A stretch of DNA of 64,000 nt from Micropterix aruncella (lineage: Eukaryota > Arthropoda > Insecta > Lepidoptera > Micropterigidae): contig OX155955.1 in the NCBI GenBank assembly GCA_944548615.1, forward strand, positions 1,335,288 through 1,399,287. Direction: 5' to 3'. Position 1 is the stretch's first letter; each line of letters opens with the position of its first letter. Below the pieces are notes generated by a model that saw only the letters and a program-made list of their open reading frames with translations, ran no database searches and was not told the DNA's origin. Shown here in pieces: positions 1-10,660 of this stretch. The translations under genes were made by a program, and so were the position numbers.

Positions 1-309
1 CAGTGGCTGGATGCAGGGTAGTGAATGAATCGGGCGCGCCGCGCCGCCAAAGCGGGCGCGCCCTCTCCGAAATATCGACCGTCTTCCTCGAGGTCCGGTA
101 GCCAAAAAAAAAAAAACTATTACCCGCAATGGTAATACTGAAAAATCTCTCCGCTGCGGATGAGCTGACTAGTGACGTACAAAGACTAGACGTCGATTGC
201 ACGGCAAGTTTATACAATGAGTAGGTTTGCTTAACTAGATTAAATATTTTATAAGTATTAGACTATAATGGTATACTTTCTAAGTATAGGGTAATGCAGC
301 AGCATTACA
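1..309 (-). repeat. 3' LTR, partial (about 76 bp missing at the window edge)
   Basis: Matches 12837-13145 base for base as read by eye. In element orientation it starts with TGTAATG at 309 and runs off the window. The U3 start forms a palindrome (GTAATGC, AGCA loop, GCATTAC, 291-308). No clear polypurine tract is seen immediately inside it at 310-340, which is odd for a 3' LTR. Confidence 0.93.
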
Positions 310-3300
310 TGCCGGGTAGATAAAAACGTCACCGCCCACGGTGGCATTAACAACAGAAGCAATAAACAAATAAGAAACAAACTATACTACGAGTTGCTAC
401 GCCTAACACTTGCTACGAAGCGTAGCTACTGGTGCGGTACTATATTCGTGCTTGGATTCAGTAATTCCTTATTATTAGTTTTATTATATGTCCTATATAT
501 TAGACCTAAATTATTTTATTGTGATATTTACGATTATGTAAGTTTAATTTGACATGTGAAAAGGATGGAAAGTCATAAGTTTTGAATTAAAGTTCTATTC
601 TTCTAAGTATTAATATGGTTTATATCCTACGCATTTGATTATGATTCATGATGTAGATTATGAGATCGGAAAGGAAATATATGGAGTAATGTGGAAATGT
701 CACGGGTATTTGTTGCTAGAAGTTCAGTCATGGAAGTCACTTGCTCGTTTTTTAACGTTAAGTGGATATATAGTTTGGATATGGCCCTTTACAATTTACA
801 AATTTAAATGTAGATCGCGTTGACATCCTTCCGGTCGCATCCTGGGTCCTGTAGACGTCTAAGTGTGTCCTCGAATAATGGCTGGTCGTCGATTTCGTCA
901 TGACACTCCAGGGTGTCGGCTGCAGCGTGGTTTACGTCACCTTACGACAGACAAGAAAATGGAAACAAGCATTAGTTTCTTGAATTCCGTTACGAAGCCA
1001 AATTTCTGCTACGAAGTATAGAGTCTTTTTAAACTGTATCTTCCTATGCTACGCCACTTGCTTTGCAGTAAAGTCTATGTGTGCAGGAGCAGATTATAAA
1101 AGTCTATATTTTGGGTCATTAAGTTGAAGTAATGTTGTAAAATTCGGGTAATGACTTAAAATTGACACCTCGCTTTATAAAGTCCTGTGTACTATTACGT
1201 TGTCGTGGTAATTTTCCTCGTAGGTGGCAATTTATGAACACTTTGCTTATGTAAGTCCTGTGTAGAATTGATTAATACGGGAACTTGAATAGGTAGCTTA
1301 ACGGTTTCAAATGTCCATTCCACTGAAATACCGTAAGATATTAGACTCAAATTAATTGCACTCTCACTTTTAACGATAACTAACTGAATGGCACTTTCTT
1401 AGTGTCTTTCACTCAAAGAGCATCTGGGAAAAGAGCTGCATGCTAGTGGTACAATATATGCATGATATGCATGGTACTTGCTGTATTCCTGTGTGCATAT
1501 CCATTATACGGACGTCATCGGGTACGCTGTTTGTACGGCGACTAGTGGTCCTCTGGTGTTGGTCATCTGGTCTGAAGTCCTAATGTCTATAGAGGTAAGG
1601 AAAATGTGTCTTTTACCTGCTATGACTGCTTGGAGTTATAATTTCCGGATCGCAAGTTGAATTTAATGGTGTTCTTCCTTGGCCGATCGGTAGTAAATTT
1701 GTCGTATCCAATTGATTAGCGTGTAGATCCCTTTATAATTATTGGGTCGATATTCGCTGCATCGGTTCATCATAGTAACGTCGTTATGAGTATGGCCTTT
1801 TCTGCATCGTTGCTCCAATTTTTCTGGAATTTGAGAAAGGTATGCGGCATCATCTTGTCGAGATACTAATGTTTCTTTATCTGGTACTACTAGGATGGGT
1901 GAGGTAAGAAGGATAGGCTTGTTTCACTGTACCATGAGTAGGTATTGTGATATCCTCGTTTACAAACAATTAACTATATATTTCCATTCTTATTCAATTT
2001 ATACCCTTGTGTGATCTTACAATATTTTTATTCCTCAGTGGAATGTATAACAGAATGACAGTTATTCTATTTGCTATTTCCTTTCCTAGAAAATTTTAAA
2101 TAAACAGAAATAAACTAACATTAATTTTCTATGTACTAAGTTGCTATTACTATGTATGCAGTTAATATTATGTGTCCGATTAGGTACATATGGTATAACA
2201 GATCAGTACTCTTTATTGACGGAGTTACTGTAAAAGTTCTTATGAAACAGCGTTACTAATATTTAAAAACAACATTTTATCTAGACATAATGACCTGATT
2301 AGTGATTATACGATATTTATATATTTATATTCTATGTTGATATGTACATTTGTAGCTCTCTTTTTCCTTTCTTTTTTTACTGACTTTAATAATATGGACG
2401 CAGACGTGCGTGTGCGTCTTCTGCACTTTGATGTAATAATTTATGGATTATAAAGGGGAATGAATGTGGTCCGTTAGCGAGATGCGCTACGACCTTTGAT
2501 TAAACTTATAAAAATGTTGTGCAATGGTTAAATTTTTATCGATTTATTGTGATATTTTATATATGGGACTTGATTTTATTTGCATTTATTTCTCCTCGAT
2601 ATCAGATCTCTCCTATATTTATTTTTTAAATGGCCTTGTTGTATTTTATTATTTTTGTGATTTATGGGAAGAGAGGAAACCGGTTGTATAATATTGAACG
2701 TAATTTAACGTTATTATGGGTGTAATATTTAATCATGGGCTGTTTGTCATCTATATGTGCATTGTGTATTAGCATTTGCGCATTGGCGCATAAATAATAT
2801 TAGGAAGGCTATATGTTCCTTATTAATAATGTATATTTTTAATATATATAATTTTGCCGGTTTGTTTATAATTTGTGTATGTATATTTGGCGACCTGTCT
2901 GAAGTATACAGACTCGGGTTCACGTAATTTTAATTTGCGAGACCCATGATCGACCGTGTTTTTACTTATGTATTATTTATAGGGTTTGTATATTATGTGA
3001 GTAAATGTTGCTATTTATTTGCTATTTTTTTTTTTTTTTGAGTATATTGGAAATGTAATATTATGGGCTGTGTCATGTATTATTGTATAATTTGTGTTTT
3101 TATTTTTTATAGAGCCTTGTTATTTTATTTGATTTTTTATTTGGACGGGAGGACTGAAAAAGTATGCGCGCTTTTCGCGACAAAACCAGTCTTTGACTTT
3201 CTAGTCATTTTGCTCTTGATGGTATATAGTTAATATAGAATGTCTAATATGCGTTGTTCCGCTAGATATTCCCTAACTGTTTAAGATTTGTGAGATCTTT

Positions 3301-4769
3301 AGTGTCCAATGTTTATATTGTATATAAATTCTGTCTGATGGTAATTTTTCTTAGTCTTAGTAATAATAATAATTTTTAGTATTTTAACATAGGTTTTCCT
3401 TTCGCGTTGTATTCACTCGCCTTTCTTTCGTCGTCATTCATCAACTTCCTGTCACGCTTCTTGCATACTAAAACTGTCTGTCTTGTACCTATTTTACTAT
3501 TTTGACTGTATTAAAAATATATTTACTATAATTAAAGAGTAAATTTATACAGATGTTTATATGCAATTAAGATCGGTTTTCTATGTTAAATTTGTAGAGC
3601 TTTCGATGGGCAAACTAAATTGAGCTTTATACTAAAAGTATCATTACGGGTTAATCTATGGGGGGGTGTTTTATTATGAAAACTTTTCATGGTATGGAGT
3701 GACTCCATGTCCTGGCAAATGCCGGGATCGAATAAAGATTTTTCTGTAGCTGTTCATGTCGAATTCACAACGGTTTTGTGTACGGAGTTCTAGTCGCTAC
3801 TTAGTTCTGCCGACTTACTCGCCGCGTGATCGAATAATAATGGCAATAATGTAATATAAATGATATTCATAGTGGTATTTGTGCAACAGAGCTGACATGT
3901 TGATTTTAATTCTACGCTGACAGTTGATGTACATATACCCGGAAACCAATGGTTCCAATGGTGTTTCTGTCCAATGACGGGCTATATAACCACCAAACCC
4001 AATAAATAATAAAAACCCGGATATTCCGGAGGTGTTTTCTCTCTATATTTGGATGGGTAGCACCGAACCTAATATGTATATAATAATGGTATATTGAGGT
4101 AGAGAAATATCTTTATTCTTAGATCGGTCCGTAATGGCTCAGGCAAAGGGACGTTATTTGTTTATTTTTTGAATTTATGATTTTATTTTTTATTTGGTAA
4201 CTATATGGCCTTTATTTTTTTAGATTTATTTATTTTTTAGGAAGTTTTGAAATTTGCATAAATGGAGAATGTTGTCTTATCGAGCCCGGTGATTAGCCGG
4301 GTTAGATAACTTGTAAAAAAAAATTTTTTTTTATTTAAAAAAAAATTTTTTTTTTACTTTAAATTGTAAGCTTTGTATTTTTGTTTATTTTTGATGGGAC
4401 AAGGCTCTTTGTATTGTTGTTTTTTATCTGATGTATTATTATTGTGTGTTTTTATAAGTCAAATCGATATCATTTCAATACCTTTCTTTTAGTTTGGTTT
4501 ATTTTATACTGTTATATATTTTATTGGACTTTAATTAATTTATTATTTTATTTATTTTGTTAATATGTATACATATATATTTATTGTTTTAATTTTTTGA
4601 AAATAACACTGAGGTCCGTTTCGTGCCTTTAATACTTGTTCGTAAATACCTTTTAGTGTACCATAATACGGTGTCTTCGAGTTTTTATAGCTTTTCCGAG
4701 CGGTTTATTTCTGTTTATGAGAGTATATTCATTCCGACGACATCACAGCTACCATTTACTTAGACGCGT
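310..4769 (-). other. 3' non-coding region of the LTR element
   Basis: About 4.46 kb between the integrase stop and the 3' LTR with no minus-strand ORF worth calling and no recognisable env. It is very AT-rich, with an A8-9/T9-10 palindromic stretch at about 4315-4362 and many T runs. A G7-TGTTTTATT run at 3660-3673 on the plus strand looks like a polypurine-tract/LTR junction of another, opposite-strand element, but no second LTR was found. The short plus-strand ORFs at 635-823 and 1478-1660 have no recognisable features and are treated as chance. Confidence 0.6.
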
Positions 4770-6251
4770 TTAATCGCTAGCGATATCTTTGATGTGGAAC
4801 GTTCCGCGAGGTTTCCCATTCATGTCAGCTAATTCATAGGCGATTGGCGATTTTTTAGCAATAACTTTGCATTTTGTATACCTAGGTGCTAATTTACTAG
4901 AGAAGAAATCTATTTTCCTCGATAAGGTGTGGTTCTTTGCCCATACAGTGTCACCTACTGAGAATTGGATGTTTTTCCTCCTTAAATTATACCTGGCCGC
5001 GCTGTTTCTAAAAGCTTCCATTAATCTATCCTGCACGACTTCGTAAGTATCCGCCAAGGCTTCTAGTCCCTTAGCGAACTCCTGCGGGCTGTCGACTGCT
5101 ATTTGGGAGTTTTGATCTGGCACGTACCCTAGCATTTTATGGTACCTTCCATCAACAAAAGGCTCTCGAGCAAACATTAGATACGAGGGTGAAAATCCTG
5201 TCGCGAGATTTATGTGATTATTTAGAGCATTTTGTATCAAATAAATGTATTTATCCCACATTCTTTGATTTTGGCCTGACAAAATTGATAGGCTAGTTTC
5301 TATTGTCTGGTTGTAACGCTCAACCATATTGGATTGCGGTGCGTAGACGCATCCGTAGAATAGTCTAGGGATTCTGTATTTATCGATTAGTGCTTTAAAT
5401 GTTCTTGATCTGAAATAGGTCGCGTTATCTAACGTTATAACGGCCGGAGTACCATAAGTGAGAAATATATTGTTTTCTAGGTGTTTGTTTATATTCACCG
5501 ACGTGGCTTTTCTTAAAGGAAATAGCCAGCAAAACTTGGTGAATACATCGACCACGGAAAGTATGTATGTGAAACCACTCATTGATCTCGGAACGGGCCC
5601 TATAAGATCGATGCTGATGGTATGCATCGGGGTTTTCACAGATTTTGGAGTGACCATCAGGCCCTGGGCTGGCCCTGTTCGAATTTTGTGGGCTTTACAA
5701 GTGTCGCAGCTTTTTATGTAGGATTTCACCTGCTTTTGCATTCCTGGCCAATAATAGTACGATTGCAGCTTCCGTAGAGTTTTGAATATGCCGAAGTGAA
5801 CAGCGAAGTCTCCCTCATGTATTTCTTTCATCGCGTTTTTCCTGTCTGCGAGCTTTGGAACGATTCTCCATGGGTTTAGCAGTTTCTCGCCTCTCCTGGG
5901 AGCGTAGTATTTGTACAGTGTATTGTTCTCTATCTTGTATTCCGGGGCTGCGTATGGATCGTTTCGTACCGACTCGTACGTGCGATTGTACCATTCGTCT
6001 TCGCCGGATGTTGCTGATAGAGCCATGCATGGAATCCTGGAAAGCGCGTCTGCTACCACGTTCAGGCTACCCTTTCGGTGAATGATTTCCATATCAAATT
6101 GTGACAACAATGTGCTCCACCTTGCCAGTCTGCCTGAGGGGTTTTCCAATTTGGTGAGCCATTTCAAGCTGCTATGGTCAGTCACTACCTTAAATCTGGT
6201 GGCTTCTATGTACGTCTTGTAATGGAGAACGGCCCTTAAGACGGCCAACAT
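4770..6251 (-). pseudogene. pol: Pol, distal part: RNase H C-terminus and integrase (frame-broken from the proximal part)
   Basis: 493 codons from 6251. Residues 1-75 complete RNase H (TDHSSLKWL at 24-32, then the HRKGSLNVVADALSR connection near 58-72). The integrase follows: the zinc-binding HHCC residues are H145, H152, C182 and C185, and the catalytic triad is D215 (in SIDLIGP), D275 (in TLDNATYF) and E311 (in MVERYNQ), with exactly 35 residues between the second D and E. The C-terminal DNA-binding region has the GDTVWAKN strand near 433-440; no chromodomain is seen. Integrase inserts the element's cDNA into the host genome. The ATG at 6251 is inside RNase H, so it is not a natural start: this piece is the continuation of 6236-7936 in another frame. 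Confidence 0.9.
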
Positions 6252-7936
6252 TCTCTTTCGCTTACTGAGTAATGCCTTTCCGCGGAGTTAAGGATTTGCG
6301 AGAAATATGATATGGGTAAGTCCATCTTTTCCTTTTCATCGTATTGGGTTAAGGCCGCGCCTATGGCGATGTCGCTTGCGTCGCAGCTTATTGTGAATTC
6401 CTTGCTAAAATCGGGACATTTCAGGATCGGGGCTGTAGTCAGAGCTTGTTTTAGCATGATAAATGACTCTTCCGCCTCTTCTGTCCATGTGAAAATTGTT
6501 TTTACACCTTTCTTTCCACCGGTTAGTTTGCACAGTGGTGCGGCTATTTTTGAGTAATTTTTCACGAATCGGCGGTAATATCCGGTTAAACCGAGGAAAC
6601 TCCTCACTTGTTTTACACGATCCGGTCTCGGGAAATTCGTAACACAGGCTATTTTTCCTGGGTCTGTCCTCAAGCCTTGTCTGTCGACAATATAGCCGAG
6701 ATATACTAATTCTGGCCTGCAAAACTCACATTTTTTTAGGTTTACCGTCAGGCCTGCTTCTTTCAGGTTTTCCCTCACTCGTAATAAGGTGTCGATGTGC
6801 TCGTCGTACGTTGTTGATGCAATTATGAGGTCGTCGGCGTATGCGAATACCTTATTTCCGTACTCAGGTCCGAAGATCTGGTCCATGAGTGCCGAGAGGT
6901 CCGAGGATGCATTGCAGACGCTAAAAGGCATACGTACAAAGGCGAACATGCCCTTTCCCGGTATCGCGAATGCGGTTTTGTAGATCGAGGATTTTTCTAG
7001 CGGGATTTGCCAGAAGGCTTTCGATAAATCGATAGATGTTAGGTAACGTGCGTTCCCTAAGTTGTCTAGAATTCTTTGCGACGATGCCATCGGGTAATGG
7101 TTTTTCACGGTTATCTCGTTTAATTTTCTCGAGTCTAAACACACCCTTGGGCTGCCATCTTTTTTCGTTACGACGAGTATCGGGTTGCACCATGGGGACT
7201 TAATTGATGTGATCACTCCCAGCTTCAGCATTTCGTCGATCTCATCTTTTATCAGCTTATCTTTTGCTGGCGATAACTGGTACGGCTTTTGGCGGATAGG
7301 GTCGCCAGTGGTGACAATTTTGTGCTCCATTAAATGCGTTCTTCCTAGGCCTTGTTTTTCGAAGGAAATATCTTCGTACAGCTTCTTGACATGATCTAAT
7401 CGTCGCATTTGTTCCGGCGTAAGATCTTCTATGTCCACGATTTGTTGGCATGTGGTATTATTTATTTGTGCCACCTGGATGTCGAGATTTTCTCCGATTG
7501 AGATTTTAACGTCGAATTTTCTGATGAACTCGATCCCCAGAATTACGTCTTTTTTAATCGTAGGACAAACGAGGAAATTTATTTCTTTCGACCTTCCTTT
7601 AAATATCACCGGTAAAGTCAGGTATCCGAGGATTTTTTGCGGCGTTCCGTCGGCCGTTGCTATGCGGTTTTCCGATTCTTTGATATTTTTTCCCAGTGAC
7701 ATGTACCGTTTGTGCACTTCGTCGCCCAATATGCAGACTGCGCAGCCGGTATCCACCAGTCCTTCATAAGATTTTCCCATTATGTTGATATTAGCGTGTG
7801 GACGGGAATCGTTATATTGTGGTTTAGCCGACAACGTATAATTTTCCACGGTTATGGCCCCGTCTAATGCCTGTATCCGTGGGTGTTCCCGTTTTTTGGC
7901 TGGTTTTGCTGTTGAGTTCCGTTGCATCTTACGCAA
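6236..7936 (-). pseudogene. pol: Pol, proximal part: protease, reverse transcriptase, RNase H N-terminus
   Basis: Open reading from 7936 (first codon TTG, not a real initiator; the frame is presumably entered by frameshifting from gag). With residue 1 at 7936: aspartic protease at D62-T-G; RT catalytic D303 in SIDLSKAFWQIP, and the F-A-YADD box with Y366-D368-D369; the FLGLTGYYRRFV motif near 447-458; RNase H opens with D519 (SCDAS) and E560 (SERE). The frame then hits a stop at 6236, while the homologous text resumes in another frame at 6251, so a one-nucleotide frame break lies at about 6250. This is more likely an inactivating indel or a sequencing error than programmed recoding, because it falls inside a folded domain. 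Confidence is for the identity. Confidence 0.92.
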
Positions 7937-9117
7937 AATCGCGTGAATGTATTTTGCAACTTGCAGTTAAAGCACATAGGATTTGGGTACTTTTGGCATT
8001 CTCTGAAGGTGTGTCCATGATTTTCGCATTTCTTGCAAAATAAAGCCTGAGGTGAAGGTCTCTGGGGGCGTCTCTCGAAGTTTTGCTGACGATGTCTGTC
8101 GAGTGGAGGATTTTCGTAGTTGGAATTTCTTTGGAGTAGCGGCGGTATGTCGCGGCGAGGTCCGAATCTGTCGTTGTGCGGAATCGCAGCTACTTCATCT
8201 TGACTGCTATTATTATCGCATACGTACTGCTCGTCCACGGCTGCCATCGGTATTTTGTTTTGCGATCTTGGGGACAATGATTGACGTTGCTGGGTGCTGT
8301 TTGTCGCAGTTGGTGCTGGATTTAGCGCGTATTGTTCGAAATTTTTCGTTAAGTCCAATAATGTTCCCACGTCGTCCAGTCTGGTCGTTCCCAGTAGAGT
8401 GTAGTACAATGGAAGGACGTTCAATTTAACAATTTCGAGTATTGTAGCATCTCGTAGTCTTGGAGACAGCCTCGTGTTCATGGTGTCTATGCGTGTAATG
8501 AAGTCGTGCATAGTTTCTCCTGCGATTTGTTTTGTGTTACGCATTTGATTTTCGAGCCTCGTTTGGTAATTGAGTGACTCATATTTATTTATTAACGCCG
8601 CCTTTAGAGTTTTCCATGTCGTTACATACTGTCTGATGCTGCGAAACCATAATAGTGATGATCCTTCTAGTAGATCCGTAAAACCTTGGATGAGCTCCTT
8701 TTCAGTTACTCCTCTAGCTTGCACCTTATCCTCAACTATATCGATGAAGTCCAGGATGGGAGTGGATCCGTCGTACTTCAGGTTCCATTTGTAGATGCTG
8801 GGGAATGTCCTATGTTTTCCGATGTCAATAGGTTGGAAGATATCTGATGCTGATGCTGTATCTTGAGATTTTTCTCTGTTCCTCGTGTCTGATCCTTCCT
8901 CGTTTCCGATATCGTATGCTTCACTGATCCTTGAGTTGTCGTTCGATTTTTTGTAGGTTGTGGGTTGTTCACGTCCTGACATGTTTTCTGCGTTGAATTC
9001 TCCGGTTTGTTGTTTTTTCAACTGATCTGGAGTTTTTTGAATAGGATTTTCCTCACTGTTTTTGTCTGGCGATTGCTGGCGGTTCCTTGCAGCGGACCTT
9101 GTTTTCCTTGGTGCCAT
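7864..9117 (-). CDS. gag: Gag polyprotein of the LTR element
   Basis: 417 aa from an ATG at 9117. It would form the virus-like particle and package element RNA. The N-terminal 120 residues are polar and disordered-looking (Ser/Asn/Gln/Lys). A Retrotrans_gag-like helical core runs from about 140 to 270 (SLLWFRS, HDFITRIDTM, VLPLYYTLL). The C-terminus has a CCHC zinc knuckle C361-x2-C364-x4-H369-x4-C374, then a second cysteine set C382-x2-C385-x9-C395-x2-C398, which is a C4 rather than a CCHC pattern. The ORF is intact. It overlaps the pol frame by 73 nt, and pol sits in the -1 frame relative to gag. The start is chosen because it is the first ATG of the frame and gives a basic N-terminus usual for Gag. 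Confidence 0.9.
   Translation of the reverse strand: MAPRKTRSAARNRQQSPDKNSEENPIQKTPDQLKKQQTGEFNAENMSGREQPTTYKKSNDNSRISEAYDIGNEEGSDTRNREKSQDTASASDIFQPIDIGKHRTFPSIYKWNLKYDGSTPILDFIDIVEDKVQARGVTEKELIQGFTDLLEGSSLLWFRSIRQYVTTWKTLKAALINKYESLNYQTRLENQMRNTKQIAGETMHDFITRIDTMNTRLSPRLRDATILEIVKLNVLPLYYTLLGTTRLDDVGTLLDLTKNFEQYALNPAPTATNSTQQRQSLSPRSQNKIPMAAVDEQYVCDNNSSQDEVAAIPHNDRFGPRRDIPPLLQRNSNYENPPLDRHRQQNFERRPQRPSPQALFCKKCENHGHTFRECQKYPNPMCFNCKLQNTFTRFCVRCNGTQQQNQPKNGNTHGYRH
7891..7897 (-). promoter_or_regulatory. -1 ribosomal frameshift slippery heptamer A-AAA-AAC
   Basis: Read on the minus strand inside the gag/pol overlap, the gag codons are CCA AAA AAC, giving A AAA AAC in the exact X-XXY-YYZ register required for a -1 slip. 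After the slip the reading continues in the pol frame (lysine, lysine, arginine, glutamate, histidine). This heptamer is a well-established slippery class in retroelements and viruses. A downstream stem or pseudoknot was not folded here. Confidence 0.8.
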
Positions 9118-10362
9118 GATGTCACTCTCAAAATCGGAGAAAACGATTTATTTTAAATCCTTGAGGTGTAACGATCCTTTTTATTTTTTAAGTTTCAAAT
9201 GTATATGTCAGAAGTTACTAAGTGTTCTGTAATTGTTTCTTAATTGTGTTGTAGTGTGGTATAGTGTTGGTCTTAATGTTCTTATTTATTGGCTATGCGT
9301 GAAGAGATAAAGCTAGAAGACTATATCTTTGTATGGAGTAGCGAATTAAATAGTAAAAGAAATAAATTTAAACGAAACAAAAAAAAATTTTTTGAAACAA
9401 CCTGTATGTGTGTGAGTAAGTGTTGATTGTGTAATCAAAGTGTTGACGTATGTAATGTGTGTTGAAAGTAAACGATGTGAGATTATAATTAAAATTTACA
9501 ATGATCAAATTATTATTTTTGAACACCCTGTTGTTATGAAGATGTAAATAAAATTAAAAAAAAAATTGTAGACGAAGTGTTGATGTGGTGTGAGTGAGTG
9601 AAAATAGAAACGACAAAGAGAGAAAAAAATAATTAATGTTTGGATTTTGCGAGTTCTTGCGAAAGTATTTTTTTAGACACCCTGTTCCGTATAAAATGTT
9701 TGTTCTAATATTTTGCGAAGTAAATGGTAACCGTTCCAAAATTATTTTTAATGATGATTTCCAGCTGAAATATAATGTTTGTTTTCAAAGTTATGATGCT
9801 GCGATGTGTCGCCTGAAAGAAAAACCTTTTTGCACAAAATACTCGAATAACAGTCGTATTATTTTATGGTACCTATGGTTCTTACTTACTCCTGGGCTGA
9901 AACTTGAGGTAATATGAAGACAAGAAAATTTAATTGGTCTCCTTTCCTTCGATGAAAGCTGAAATAAATTTCTATATCTATGCACCTTGTATGATGTTAT
10001 CTTATTTTGTTTGATATCGATTGAGAAGTGGGTTAAATATTTAGCAAAGGGTGGGCTTGGGTGGGTTAAATATTTGGTACAGGTATTTTGTAAAATTTTT
10101 ATGTTTTATTTATTTCCGGATTTAAATGTATTGAAAAAAAATTTCGGTTCCGTTTTATTTTTTTTTTAAATAAAAATCTATATATTTTATTTAAATTTGA
10201 TTGTATGGTAATATTTATTTTTGAAATTATATATATTTTGATTTTCGAGATATGTTCGATGTTATAAATCGAAGGGAGGGTTTGGGTGGGAAAGTGAAGT
10301 TTTAAATTTTATTTAAAGAAATTATAAGATATTTGAAGACAAATGAAAAAAATATAGGCCCC

Positions 10363-10660
10363 TAAGTTGAGCGCCAATTTTTTTGGGCGATCAACGTGAT
10401 CGCTTTAAAACAAAAGATATATATATATATTTTTAAAATTGTTTAAAAAGTTTGAAATTTTTTTTTTTTGAAATTTATTGATTAAACAAATCGTAGGGAC
10501 AAGAAAGAAGGTATGAAAAGAAGGCCCCACGAGCAGGCGTCAATTTTTGCTACGTGCCCCGTTTATAATGGTCATATAGTTTGTAGGCAGATCGGATAAA
10601 TGCCATTATGTCACGGATAATATCTAAATTTTTTAGGAAACCGTCAAGTTCCAGGGCGCC
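10363..10660 (-). repeat. Triplicated GGCGC...GGGGCC leader motif
   Basis: On the minus strand three related motifs occur: ATTGGCGCCCTGGAACTT at about 10660-10640, AATTGACGCCTGCTCG followed by TGGGGCCT at about 10545-10521, and AATTGGCGCTCAACTTAGG followed by GGCC at about 10381-10360. Their shape recalls primer-binding-site text of retroelements (TGGCGC...), but they are far from the LTR. Function is unknown. Confidence 0.5.

Noticed and set aside
3655..3680. G7-TGTTTTATT as a polypurine-tract/LTR junction of a nested plus-strand element
   Set aside because: No matching second LTR, primer site or target duplication could be found.
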